A DNA stretch of 22,142 nucleotides from the NCBI GenBank assembly GCA_037190665.1, contig JBBCJT010000162.1, positions 1 through 22,142 of the forward strand, written 5' to 3'. Positions 1-7,312 of the stretch are shown here, in pieces (positions within the stretch are counted from its first letter, which is position 1; each line of letters starts with the position of its first letter). Origin of the DNA: JBBCJT01 sp037190665 (GTDB lineage: Bacteria > Pseudomonadota > Alphaproteobacteria > Acetobacterales > Acetobacteraceae). The notes under the pieces were generated by a model that was given only the letters and a program-made list of their open reading frames with translations, ran no database searches and had not been told where the DNA came from. Made by a program: the position numbers and the translations under genes.

Positions 1-443
1 AGCAGGTCGAGATGCATGTGCCAGCCGGCGCCGACCTTCAGCCGCATCGCGCGGTCGGACAGGCGGCGGTGGATGATGGTGAGCAGCACGTCGCCGCCCC
101 GCGGCTCCAGCGCGAAGACGACATCGGCGTTCTCGCCCCAGGTGAAGGCGAGGCGGCGCGGCGGATCGACCTCGGTGATCCGGCAGGCCAGCTTGTGCTC
201 CGCGTCGAAGCCGGGCGGGCGCTTGCCGGGCGGGTCGTTCAGCTCGTCGTTGCGCCAGACGAACTCGAACGAGGCCCCGACCTTCAGCTCCATCACGCCG
301 GCAGCCAGCCATTTGCGGCGCAGCTCGCTGTCCGTGAGGTAGGCCCAGACACGCTCCATCGGGCCGGGCAGCACGCGCCGGATCGTCAGCGTGGCGGGCT
401 CGGTCAGCGCGCCGTAGGCGTCGAGGTTCGCAAGTCCGTTCAT
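1..443 (-). CDS. SRPBCC / AHSA1-like protein, 3' end outside the window
   Basis: The 147 visible codons begin at the ATG at 443-441 and run off the left edge without a stop. The protein looks like an SRPBCC (START/Bet v1-like) domain of the AHSA1 type: an N-terminal strand with the sequence TLTIRRVLPGPMERVWAYLTD, a central region with PPGKRPPGFDAEH, and the conserved GWHMHLDLL near the visible end. Such proteins bind hydrophobic ligands in a helix-grip cavity. The ligand here is unknown. The start overlaps the stop of the ArsR gene as ATGA, so the two are one transcript and probably translationally coupled. ArsR plus SRPBCC is a recurrent two-gene cassette in Proteobacteria, which supports the call. 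The role is probably a cytoplasmic ligand-binding or stress protein controlled by its partner repressor; that is inference. Confidence 0.88.
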   Translation of the reverse strand, partial: MNGLANLDAYGALTEPATLTIRRVLPGPMERVWAYLTDSELRRKWLAAGVMELKVGASFEFVWRNDELNDPPGKRPPGFDAEHKLACRITEVDPPRRLAFTWGENADVVFALEPRGGDVLLTIIHRRLSDRAMRLKVGAGWHMHLDL

Positions 444-805
444 CGGTCGTCTCCTTCGGGCAGATCGGGTTTGCCGGCGCTGTCCTCGCGCAGCAGGCGG
501 TCGAGGATGCCGAGGCGGTCGGTCCAGAAACGTTCGTAGAAGCCCAGCCACTCATGCGCGTTCGCGAGCGGGCCGGGTTCGAGGCGGCAGAGATGAGTGC
601 GGCCGCGGATCTCGCGCCGGATCAGCCCGGCATTCTCCAGCGCCCTGATGTGCTTGGAGGCAGCCGCGAGCGAGATCGCGAAGGGCCGGGCGAGCTGGCC
701 CACCGAACGCTCGCCCCCGGCCAGCTCGCGCAGCATCTGGCGGCGGGTCGCATCGCCGAGGGCGTGGAACACGGCGTCCAGCCGGGGGGCCTCTAATTCA
801 ACCAT
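440..805 (-). CDS. ArsR-family winged-helix transcriptional repressor
   Basis: This 121-residue protein has an ArsR/SmtB-type winged helix: the opening (LDAVFHALGDATRRQMLREL), helix-turn-helix at about 34-62 with SLAAASKHIRALENAGLI, and a wing at about 63-76. The cysteine metal-site motif of arsenic and cadmium sensors (ELCVCDL) is absent; the corresponding stretch reads SVGQLARPF, so a metal ligand is unlikely. I chose the ATG at 805-803 rather than the in-frame TTG at 841-839. The TTG falls inside a good -35 element, and MVE followed by LDAVFHAL is the usual beginning of this subfamily. An inverted repeat covers the chosen start codon, suggesting autorepression. The stop overlaps the start of the SRPBCC gene by 4 bp. 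The product probably represses its own two-gene operon. Confidence 0.93.
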   Translation of the reverse strand: MVELEAPRLDAVFHALGDATRRQMLRELAGGERSVGQLARPFAISLAAASKHIRALENAGLIRREIRGRTHLCRLEPGPLANAHEWLGFYERFWTDRLGILDRLLREDSAGKPDLPEGDDR

Positions 806-815
806 GTTGTTGAAT
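796..815 (-). promoter_or_regulatory. Probable ArsR operator covering the arsR start codon
   Basis: A perfect 7-bp inverted repeat, ATTCAAC (796-802) and GTTGAAT (809-815), is separated by 6 bp that contain the start codon. It also overlaps three bases of the predicted -10 box. ArsR-family dimers bind short dyads of this kind. The site position and exact symmetry are seen in the sequence; binding by the neighbouring protein is inferred. Confidence 0.7.
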
Positions 816-841
816 ATGGACTGGTCGCGGCGAATAGTCAA
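813..841 (-). promoter_or_regulatory. Sigma-70-type promoter of arsR, probably giving a leaderless mRNA
   Basis: On the minus strand TTGACT (841-836) matches five of six bases of the -35 consensus. A 17-bp spacer follows, then CATATT (818-813), which matches four of six bases of the -10 consensus. Only seven bases (CAACAAC) separate the -10 box from the ATG, so transcription should start at or within a base or two of the start codon. No Shine-Dalgarno is present, which agrees with a leaderless transcript. A second small inverted repeat, AACCG-TT-CGGTT (840-851), overlaps the upstream edge of the -35. Confidence 0.65.
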
Positions 842-984
842 CCGTTCGGTTTAATAATCTCGCACGCAGCCGGCCGCGGCCGTTCGGGGCCTCTCACGCC
901 TCGCGGTGGCTCGTTCGCCGCTCTCGCCCCGGCGCGGCGGCCTGCTCCACATTTTCATCCCGGAACAATGAACGGAGCCGGACA

Positions 985-1800
985 GTGGGCCTGACAGGGG
1001 ATTCGGCGGCGTGGAAGCTGATCGGCTTCGGCGTGCTGTTGTTCATCGGCCAGATCGCGGCATGCGAACTCGGCTATCGGCTCGGCGGGCACTACGTGTT
1101 CCGCCCGGGCCGGTCGCCGAAGGGCGCAGGGGCTCTCGTGGCCACCTTGCTCGGCCTGCTCGCGCTGGTGCTCGCCTTCACCCTCTCCTTCTCCAACACG
1201 CGCTTCAACGAGCGGCGCAACGGTTCGCTTGCAGAGGCCAGCGCCATCGGCACGGCGTGGCTGCGCGCGCAGGCGGTGGATCATCCCCGCGCCGCCGCGA
1301 TGCTGCCGCTGATGGAGGAGTACGCGCAGCTACGCGTCCGTTTCCTGCGGGCAGGCGCGGACACGGCCGCGATAGAGGCGATCAACGGCAGGACGGACGA
1401 GATTCAGTCCGTGATCTGGGGCCACACCGCCGCACTGGTGCGCGAACGCACGGACCTGATCGCCGCGCTGCTGATGACATCGGTGAACGCGATGTTCGAT
1501 GCGAGCATGCAGGAACGCTTCGCCTATGCCTTCACCATTCCGCCGCGGCTGATCTGGCTGCTCACCGGCATGGTGCTGCTCGGCATGCTGTCCGTCGGCT
1601 TCCAGCTCGGCGCGCGGGACCAGAGGTTGCGCGCTCTGGTGATATTGCTCATCGCGATGTGGACGGTGGTGATCGTGAGCATCTTCGATCTCGCCGCACC
1701 GCGCGCCACCACGCAGCGTCTGTCCGGGCTGGCCCATGAATGGACCATCGAGGGATTCAGGGCGGGGGTGAGCATCCCCCCGCTGCCGCCGCGGCCTTAA
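985..1800 (+). CDS. DUF4239-type four-helix membrane protein
   Basis: The 271-residue protein has two membrane helices near the N terminus (about 12-30 and 48-70), a soluble middle of roughly 115 residues, and two more helices (about 188-208 and 215-236). This layout, together with GLLALVLAFTLSFSNTRFNERR just after helix 2, is typical of the DUF4239 / bestrophin-like family, whose biochemical role is not settled. The start is a GTG with GGAG seven bases upstream; no in-frame ATG gives a better start. It diverges from arsR across about 180 bp and converges on the solitary coxL gene, with a palindromic repeat in the gap. Ion transport is conceivable from the bestrophin-like label but nothing in the sequence proves it. 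Confidence 0.8.
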   Translation: MGLTGDSAAWKLIGFGVLLFIGQIAACELGYRLGGHYVFRPGRSPKGAGALVATLLGLLALVLAFTLSFSNTRFNERRNGSLAEASAIGTAWLRAQAVDHPRAAAMLPLMEEYAQLRVRFLRAGADTAAIEAINGRTDEIQSVIWGHTAALVRERTDLIAALLMTSVNAMFDASMQERFAYAFTIPPRLIWLLTGMVLLGMLSVGFQLGARDQRLRALVILLIAMWTVVIVSIFDLAAPRATTQRLSGLAHEWTIEGFRAGVSIPPLPPRP

Positions 1801-1844
1801 CCCCTCACCGGGGGACGGAAGGCAAGGAGCGTCCCGCGAGATCC

Positions 1845-1866
1845 CCTCTCCCGCACGCGGGAGAGG
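1845..1866. repeat. Dispersed palindrome (REP-like), copy 1
   Basis: Arms CCTCTCCCGC (1845-1854) and GCGGGAGAGG (1857-1866) pair perfectly around a 2-base loop. The same arm sequence recurs at 17926-17950, and a degenerate half copy (CCGCCAGCGGGAGAGG) lies at 1892-1907. It sits between the 3' ends of two convergent genes, a usual place for REP-type elements, where it may also act as a transcription stop. Confidence 0.65.
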
Positions 1867-1908
1867 AGAGGCGCGACCGTCTTGCAAGGTTCCGCCAGCG
1901 GGAGAGGT

Positions 1909-4242
1909 TCAGGCCGCTTTCGCGTCCACCAGCGCCCGCCAGACCACTTCCGGCGTGGCGGGCATGTTCACCTCGGCCGCCCCGGCACGGCGCAGCGCAT
2001 CGTTCAGCGCGTTCATCACCGAGGGCAGCGAACCCGCACAGCCCGCCTCTCCGCACCCCTTCGCGCCGAGCGGATTGGTCGTCGCGGGCACGGAGTGGAA
2101 CACGATGTCGAAGGACGGCACGTCGTTCGCGCGCGGCAGGGCGTAGTCCATGAACGATCCGGTCAGGAACTGGCCGGTCTCGTCATAGACCGTGCGCTCG
2201 AACAGCGCCTGGCCGATGCCCTGCACCACGCCGCCATGCGCCTGCCCGGCGACGAGCAGCGGGTTCACCACCACGCCGAAATCGTTCGCCATCGTGTAGC
2301 GCACCACCGCCACCGTGCCGGTGTCCGGGTCCACCTCCACCTCGGCGACATGGCAGCCGTTGGGGAAGGCCGACGGCGCCTCGTCGAACACGTGGCGCAC
2401 GTCGAGATCGACCTTGGTGCCGTCCGGCAGCTTGGCGGCGGAGAGGTCCATGATGCCGATGCCGCGATCGGTGCCGGCGATGCTGAACCGGCCGTTGGCG
2501 AACTCGATGTCCACCTCGGCCGCCTCGAGCAGCATCGCGGCGGCGGCGCGGCCCTTCTCGACCACCTTGACCGACGCCTCGATGATGGCCGCGCCCGACG
2601 CCATGATCGACTTCGACCCGCCGGTGCCGCCGCCGGCCACCAGCTCGTCGGAATCGCCCTGCAGCAGCCGCACCGCCTCGAACGGCACGCCGAGCCTGTC
2701 GCACAGCACCTGCGCGAACGGCGTCCAGTGGCCCTGCCCGTAATCGAGCGTGCCGGTGATGATCGTCACCGTGCCATCGGCACCGAAGCGGATGCCGCCC
2801 TGCTCCTTCGCCGGCGGGCCGGTGACCTCCAGATACGCGCCGAGGCCGCGCCCGCGCAGCTTGCCGCGCCTGCGGCTCTCGGCCTCGCGCGCCGCGAAGC
2901 CGTCCCAGTCGGCGGCCTTCAGCGCGTCGGCCAGCACGGCGGGGAAATCGCCGCTGTCGTAGTCGAGGCCGGAGGCGGCGCGGAACGGGATCTGGGTCGG
3001 CGCGATCTGGTTGCGCCGGCGCAGTTCCAGCGCGTCGATGCCGGTGACCTTCGCCGCCGCCTCGACCAGCCGCTCCATCACGTAGTTGCCCTCGGGCCGG
3101 CCGGCGCCGCGATAGGCGGAGACGGGCGAGGTGTTGGTCATCACGCACAGCGTGGAGACCTCGATCAGCCCGGTGGCATAGAGGCTGGGCGTGTTCTTCA
3201 CCAGGTTCAGCGTCGCCATCATCGGCCCGACGGTCGCGAGATAGCCGCCCATGTTGCTCCAGGCGGTGAGGCGGATGGCGAGGAACTTCCCCTCCCCGTC
3301 CAGCGCCAGCTCCGCGTCGATGTCGTGGTCGCGGCCGTGCTGGTCGGAGACGAAGGCGCCGGAGCGGTCGTCCGTCCATTTCACCGGCCGGCCGAGCACC
3401 CGCGCGGCGTGCAGGATCGGCACGTATTCCGGGTAGGCGGACGCCTTCATGCCGAACGATCCGCCGACATTGCCGGTCAGGATGCGCAGCTTCTTCGGCT
3501 CGACCTTCAGGATGTCGGCCATCTGGTTGCGCAGGCCGAACACGCCCTGCGAGCCGACGCGCAGCGTGAACCGCTCCTCCGCCGCATCCCAGGAGGCGAG
3601 GGCCGCGCGCGGTTCCATCGGCGCGACGACGATGCGGTTGTTGGTCAGCGAGGCACGCGCGACATGCGCGGCCGAGTCAAATGCCGCCTGCACCGCCGCG
3701 GCGTCGCCATGATGGAAGTCGAGCGCGATATTGGTATCCACCTCGTCGAACAGCAGCGGCGCATCCTTCGCCGCCGCCTCGCGGGAGGAGGTGACCGCCG
3801 GCAGCGCATCGATATCCGGCATCACCGCCTCGGCCGCGTCGCGCGCCTGCGTGGCGGTCTCGGCCACCACCACCGCGATCGGGTCGCCCACGAACCGCAC
3901 GCGCCCGGTGGCGAGCGAGGGGCGCGGCGGGATGGCGATGCCGCTGCCGTCCCGGTTCTTCATCGGCACCGCGCACTTCATCGGGCCGTAATCGGTGAGG
4001 TCGTCCGCCGTCAGCACCATCAGCACGCCGGGCATGGCGCGCGCCGTTTCCGTGTCGATGCCGCGCAGGTGGCCGTGCGCCATCGTGCTGCGCACCACCG
4101 CCGCATAGGCCTGGCCGGGCAGGTTCATGTCGTCCGTGTAGCGGCCCTGGCCGCGCAGCAGCGTCGGGTCCTCCTGCCGCGGCACGGGCTGTCCCACGCC
4201 GTACTTCTCGGTCGGCAGTCGTACGATGTTGCTGTCAGGCAT
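1909..4242 (-). CDS. Molybdopterin-binding large subunit, CoxL-like form II (xanthine dehydrogenase family)
   Basis: This 777-residue protein is the full length of a molybdenum-hydroxylase large subunit. Residues 1-160 form the a/b hammerhead domain. The rest contains NVGGSFGMK at about 255-263, the active-site loop AYRGAGR at 376-382, DYGQGHWTPFAQVL (pterin contact) and GAKGCGEAG with the catalytic Glu at 732. The AYRGAGR loop is the form II signature; true CO dehydrogenase has a Cys-containing loop (AYRCSFR), so CO oxidation should not be assumed. The substrate is unknown; aldehydes, N-heterocycles or similar are the family's usual substrates. No CoxS (2Fe-2S) or CoxM (FAD) partner lies beside it: the neighbours are DUF4239 and hsp20. 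The subunit probably works with partners encoded elsewhere, perhaps those at the right edge. Confidence 0.93.
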   Translation of the reverse strand: MPDSNIVRLPTEKYGVGQPVPRQEDPTLLRGQGRYTDDMNLPGQAYAAVVRSTMAHGHLRGIDTETARAMPGVLMVLTADDLTDYGPMKCAVPMKNRDGSGIAIPPRPSLATGRVRFVGDPIAVVVAETATQARDAAEAVMPDIDALPAVTSSREAAAKDAPLLFDEVDTNIALDFHHGDAAAVQAAFDSAAHVARASLTNNRIVVAPMEPRAALASWDAAEERFTLRVGSQGVFGLRNQMADILKVEPKKLRILTGNVGGSFGMKASAYPEYVPILHAARVLGRPVKWTDDRSGAFVSDQHGRDHDIDAELALDGEGKFLAIRLTAWSNMGGYLATVGPMMATLNLVKNTPSLYATGLIEVSTLCVMTNTSPVSAYRGAGRPEGNYVMERLVEAAAKVTGIDALELRRRNQIAPTQIPFRAASGLDYDSGDFPAVLADALKAADWDGFAAREAESRRRGKLRGRGLGAYLEVTGPPAKEQGGIRFGADGTVTIITGTLDYGQGHWTPFAQVLCDRLGVPFEAVRLLQGDSDELVAGGGTGGSKSIMASGAAIIEASVKVVEKGRAAAAMLLEAAEVDIEFANGRFSIAGTDRGIGIMDLSAAKLPDGTKVDLDVRHVFDEAPSAFPNGCHVAEVEVDPDTGTVAVVRYTMANDFGVVVNPLLVAGQAHGGVVQGIGQALFERTVYDETGQFLTGSFMDYALPRANDVPSFDIVFHSVPATTNPLGAKGCGEAGCAGSLPSVMNALNDALRRAGAAEVNMPATPEVVWRALVDAKAA

Positions 4243-4333
4243 ATGTCACAGGTCCCGTCGGCTCGCGTCGCGGCGCAGTAGAGCCGACCCGGGCGTCCGC
4301 GAAAACCCGCCCGGGCGTCAGCGACGCGTGAGG

Positions 4334-4358
4334 CGGCGGGCCACGGCGCGGCCCGCCG
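4334..4358 (-). terminator. GC hairpin downstream of hsp20
   Basis: Arms CGGCGGGCC and GGCCCGCCG (9 bp) surround a 7-base loop and lie 15 bases beyond the hsp20 stop codon, ahead of the coxL start. No T-run follows, so termination would be weak or Rho-assisted. A hairpin that merely separates two genes is an alternative. Confidence 0.4.
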
Positions 4359-4372
4359 GCCACGAACACGCC

Positions 4373-4858
4373 TCAGCCGGACCTGATCTCGATCTTCCGG
4401 GTCGCCGCCTGGGCGGCCTGGGATTTCGGCATGTGGACCGTCAGCACGCCGTTGGCGAAAGCCGCCGCGATCCGCTCGGCGTCGACGTTCTCCGGCACCG
4501 GGAAGGAGCGGGAGAAGGACCCGAAGCGGCGTTCGGACACGTGTACGCCGCCCTGCCCGGACTGCTTGTGCTCCTTCTTCTCGCCGCTGATGGTCAGCAT
4601 CCTGCCGGCGAGCCCGAGCTGCACGTCCTGCGGATCGAGGCCGGGGAGTTCGGCCGTGAGTTCGTAGCCGTCATCCTTCTCGACCATGTCCACGGCGACC
4701 ACTGCGCCGCCGGCCGCGCCGAAGACGCCGCCGGGCAGGCGGGGAAAGCCGCTGAACTGCTCGAAGGCGCGGTCGATCTCCTGCCGCAGCGCATCGAAGG
4801 GCGACCAGCGCGCGGGGCCAGAGGCCTGCGGCTTGGGTGTGGGGGTGGGATCGGCCAT
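4373..4858 (-). CDS. Small heat shock protein, Hsp20 / alpha-crystallin family
   Basis: The 161-residue protein is an ATP-independent holdase that keeps unfolding proteins soluble in the cytoplasm. It has a variable N-terminal arm (1-50) with FDALRQEIDRAFEQF, and an alpha-crystallin domain (about 52-147) containing VDMVEKDDGYELTAELPG and the diagnostic ANGVLTVHMPK. A C-terminal I-x-I motif (IEI, 156-158) patches neighbouring subunits in the oligomer. The start is the ATG at 4858-4856, preceded by a perfect AGGAGGT. An upstream in-frame extension to 5035 would run into anmK and lacks family similarity. The ribosome-binding site is buried in a strong hairpin, suggesting thermal control of translation. 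The gene follows anmK on the same strand after 68 bp. Confidence 0.95.
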   Translation of the reverse strand: MADPTPTPKPQASGPARWSPFDALRQEIDRAFEQFSGFPRLPGGVFGAAGGAVVAVDMVEKDDGYELTAELPGLDPQDVQLGLAGRMLTISGEKKEHKQSGQGGVHVSERRFGSFSRSFPVPENVDAERIAAAFANGVLTVHMPKSQAAQAATRKIEIRSG

Positions 4859-4860
4859 GG

Positions 4861-4886
4861 GGGCACCTCCTGCGATGGAGACGCCC
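4861..4886 (-). promoter_or_regulatory. Candidate RNA thermometer: hairpin sequestering the hsp20 Shine-Dalgarno
   Basis: In the mRNA, GGGCGUCUCC pairs along all ten positions with GGAGGUGCCC around a six-base loop (AUCGCA). Eight pairs are Watson-Crick and two tandem G-U wobbles lie in the middle of the stem. The 3' arm contains the ribosome-binding site, two bases before the ATG. This is the architecture of ROSE and fourU thermometers, though it matches neither consensus sequence exactly. A second small stem-loop, GGCGU-UGAA-ACGCC (4921-4908), lies just upstream. Confidence 0.55.
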
Positions 4887-4926
4887 GTCACATCTGCATG
4901 GTTTCGCGGCGTTTCAACGCCCGCGG

Positions 4927-6006
4927 CTAAGGTCGGGCGATCCGTCCCCCCGCCAGCGGCGCCGCCACCCCGGTCGTACCCGGAAAGGACAGCGGCAGGC
5001 CGCGCGCGACGCGGGCGGCGAGGAAGCCGAAGCACTGCGCCTCCAGCGCGTCCCCGTCCCAGCCCACTGCCTCGACCGGGTCCACGGGCGCCGCCAGCGC
5101 CGTGCGCAGCGCCACCATGATCGCCGGGTTGTGCCGCCCGCCGCCGCCGACGAGCCAGCGCAGCGGCGGGGCGGGCAGTGTCGCGGCGGCGACCGCGGCG
5201 GCGGTGAAGGCGACCAGCGTGGCCGCCCCGTCGGCCGGCGAGAGTTCGACGAGCCCGCTCGCGCCCAGCGCCGCGGTGAAGTCCAGCCGGTCCAGCGACT
5301 TCGGCGGCGGGGCGGCGAAGTAGGGATGCGCCATCAGCCGCGCCAGCACCGCAGCCTCCACCCGTCCGGCGGCGGCGAGCGCGCCGTTGCGGTCGTAGGA
5401 CGCGCCGGTATGGCGCTGCACCCAGTCGTCCAGCGGGCCGTTGCCGGGGCCGGTGTCGAAGGCGACCAGCGCCCCGTCCGCGCCGATCCAGGTGACGTTG
5501 CCGACGCCGCCGAGGTTCAGCACCGCGAGCGGCCGCGGCAATCCGGCCGCCAGCGCCGCATGCAGCGCGGGGGCGAGCGGCGCGCCCTGCCCGCCGGCGG
5601 CCACGTCGGCGCTGCGGAAATCGTGCGCCACGGGCGCGCCGGCGGCCCCGGCCAGCATCGCGGCATCGCCGATCTGCCAGGTCCGCCGTTCGGCGGGGCG
5701 GTGCAGGATGGTCTGGCCGTGGAAGCCGATCAGGTCCGGCCGCGCGCCCGCCTCGGCGGCGACCGCCTCCACCGCCTCGGCATGCCGCGCGGTCAGCCGG
5801 CGCACGCAGCCGGCCAGCGCCGGGTCGTCGGCGGCCAGATCCTGCGCCCGGTCCAGCAACGCACGCAGGTCAGCCCGCAGCGCCGCGCCGTAGGGCAGCG
5901 TCAGGCGCGGGCCGAAACCGCCGATCCGCTCGCCGTCCGTCTCCACCCAGGCGGCATCCACCCCGTCGAGGGACGTGCCGCTCATAAGCCCGATCGTTTT
6001 CAGCAT
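4927..6006 (-). CDS. anmK: Anhydro-N-acetylmuramic acid kinase
   Basis: AnmK phosphorylates and opens 1,6-anhydro-MurNAc from peptidoglycan turnover, giving MurNAc-6-phosphate in the recycling pathway. The 359 residues have the usual family length and carry its motifs in order: GLMSGTSLDGVD (ATP-binding, 6-17), GFHGQTILH, DFRSADVAAGGQGAPL with the catalytic Asp, NLGGVGNVT, FDTGPGN and VGGGGRHNP. The C-terminal WDGDALEAQCFGFLAAR is also typical. The start at 6006 is the only one that keeps the N-terminal ATP loop intact. It diverges from tyrS with 29 bp between start codons, an arrangement I recall as common in Alphaproteobacteria. hsp20 follows 68 bp downstream. Confidence 0.97.
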   Translation of the reverse strand: MLKTIGLMSGTSLDGVDAAWVETDGERIGGFGPRLTLPYGAALRADLRALLDRAQDLAADDPALAGCVRRLTARHAEAVEAVAAEAGARPDLIGFHGQTILHRPAERRTWQIGDAAMLAGAAGAPVAHDFRSADVAAGGQGAPLAPALHAALAAGLPRPLAVLNLGGVGNVTWIGADGALVAFDTGPGNGPLDDWVQRHTGASYDRNGALAAAGRVEAAVLARLMAHPYFAAPPPKSLDRLDFTAALGASGLVELSPADGAATLVAFTAAAVAAATLPAPPLRWLVGGGGRHNPAIMVALRTALAAPVDPVEAVGWDGDALEAQCFGFLAARVARGLPLSFPGTTGVAAPLAGGRIARP

Positions 6007-6035
6007 CGCCCCCAGCGTGCTATGCGCCGCGCCCC

Positions 6036-7265
6036 ATGTCGAACGCGGCCAAGAGCGACTTCCTGCGGATCGCGCAGGAGCGCGGATACATCCACCAGAC
6101 CTCGGACGCGGAGGCGCTGGACGCCGCCCTCGCGAAGGGCGGACTCGCGGCCTATGTCGGCTACGACTGCACCGCGGACAGCCTGCATGTCGGCCATCTG
6201 GTGCCGACCATGCTGCTGCGGCTGCTGCAGCAGACCGGCGGCAAGCCCATCGCGCTGATCGGCGGCGGCACCACCAAGGTCGGCGACCCGTCGTTCCGGG
6301 ACGATGCGCGGCCGCTGCTGTCGGACGAGGCGATCGAGGCGAACAAGGCCGGCATCCGCCGCACCTTCGATGCGCTGCTGGATTTCCCGGCCGGCGCGGT
6401 CATGCTCGACAACGCCGAGTGGCTGGACGAGCTGCGCTACATCCCCTTCCTGCGCGATGTCGGGCGGCATTTCAGCGTCAACCGCATGCTGACCATGGAC
6501 AGCGTCCGCCTGCGGCTGGAGCGCGAGCAGAGCCTGTCCTTCCTCGAATTCAACTACATGCTGCTCCAGTCCTACGACTTCCTGGAGCTGCACCGCCGCC
6601 TCGGCGCGGTGCTGCAGATGGGCGGGTCGGACCAGTGGGGCAACATCATCATGGGCGCGGACCTGATCCGGCGCATGACCGGCAACGAGGCCTTCGCCCT
6701 GACCACGCCGCTGCTGACCACCGCGTCCGGCGCCAAGATGGGCAAGACCGCCGCCGGCGCGGTGTGGCTGAACCCGGACCGGCTGTCCCCCTGGGACTAC
6801 TGGCAGTTCTGGCGCAACACCGAGGACGAGGATGTCGGCCGCTTCCTGAAGCTGTTCACCGAACTGCCGCTCGCTGAGGTCGCACGGCTCGCCGCCCTGC
6901 GCGGCGCGGAGGTGAACGAGGCGAAGAAGGTGCTGGCGACCGAGGCGACGGCGCTGATCCACGGCCGCGCCGCGGCCGAGGCGGCGGCCGAGACCGCGCG
7001 CCGCACCTTCGAGGAAGGCACCGCCGCGGACACGCTGCCGACCATCCCGTTCGAGGAAGGCGAACCCGCCTTCCGCCTCGTCACCCGCGCCTTCGGCCTC
7101 GCCTCCAACGCCGAGGCGCGGCGCAACATCCGTGCCGGCGCGGTGCGGCTGAACGACGCGCCACTGGTGGATGAGGCGCACGTGCTCTCGCCCGTCGATA
7201 TGGCGGGCGGTACGGCGAAGCTCTCGCTCGGCCGCAAGCGGCACGTTCTGGTCCGGGCCGGCTGA
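6036..7265 (+). CDS. tyrS: Tyrosyl-tRNA synthetase
   Basis: TyrS charges tRNA-Tyr with tyrosine in the cytoplasm. The 409-residue protein is a class Ic synthetase of the TyrRS type. YVGYDCTADSLHVGHL holds the HIGH-equivalent HVGH at 51-54. Tyrosine-pocket motifs FNYMLLQSYDF and GGSDQWGNI follow, then KMGKT at 234-238 in place of KMSKS (a common variant), and an S4 RNA-binding domain at about 345-409 with RRNIRAGAVRLNDAPL. No clear Shine-Dalgarno precedes the ATG. A -10-like TATGCG preceded by TG sits ten bases upstream of the ATG, so the leader must be very short. This is presumably the essential housekeeping copy. Confidence 0.98.
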   Translation: MSNAAKSDFLRIAQERGYIHQTSDAEALDAALAKGGLAAYVGYDCTADSLHVGHLVPTMLLRLLQQTGGKPIALIGGGTTKVGDPSFRDDARPLLSDEAIEANKAGIRRTFDALLDFPAGAVMLDNAEWLDELRYIPFLRDVGRHFSVNRMLTMDSVRLRLEREQSLSFLEFNYMLLQSYDFLELHRRLGAVLQMGGSDQWGNIIMGADLIRRMTGNEAFALTTPLLTTASGAKMGKTAAGAVWLNPDRLSPWDYWQFWRNTEDEDVGRFLKLFTELPLAEVARLAALRGAEVNEAKKVLATEATALIHGRAAAEAAAETARRTFEEGTAADTLPTIPFEEGEPAFRLVTRAFGLASNAEARRNIRAGAVRLNDAPLVDEAHVLSPVDMAGGTAKLSLGRKRHVLVRAG

Positions 7266-7312
7266 CCGCCGCCCGGCCGCGCCCATGCGCCGCCCATTAC
7301 GCAGGAGATATT

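Noticed and set aside
806..841. TTG start at 841 adding 12 residues to ArsR
   Set aside because: The TTG is part of the -35 box, there is no Shine-Dalgarno, and the extension would read through the promoter and operator.
968..994. ATG at 968 as a start for the DUF4239 gene
   Set aside because: It is in another frame and meets TGA after eight codons. The GTG at 985 with GGAG upstream fits the protein.
1909..4242. True CO dehydrogenase (form I) activity for the left CoxL
   Set aside because: The loop reads AYRGAGR, the form II type, without the cysteine that binds copper in form I enzymes.
1882..4281. Long open frame (799 codons) antisense to coxL
   Set aside because: High-GC codon bias keeps the opposite frame free of stops. 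The translation is Arg/His/Gly-rich with no domain, while the minus strand has all CoxL motifs.
4859..5035. N-terminal extension of Hsp20 into the anmK 3' end
   Set aside because: The extension is low-complexity, overlaps anmK, and the ATG at 4858 has a perfect AGGAGGT.
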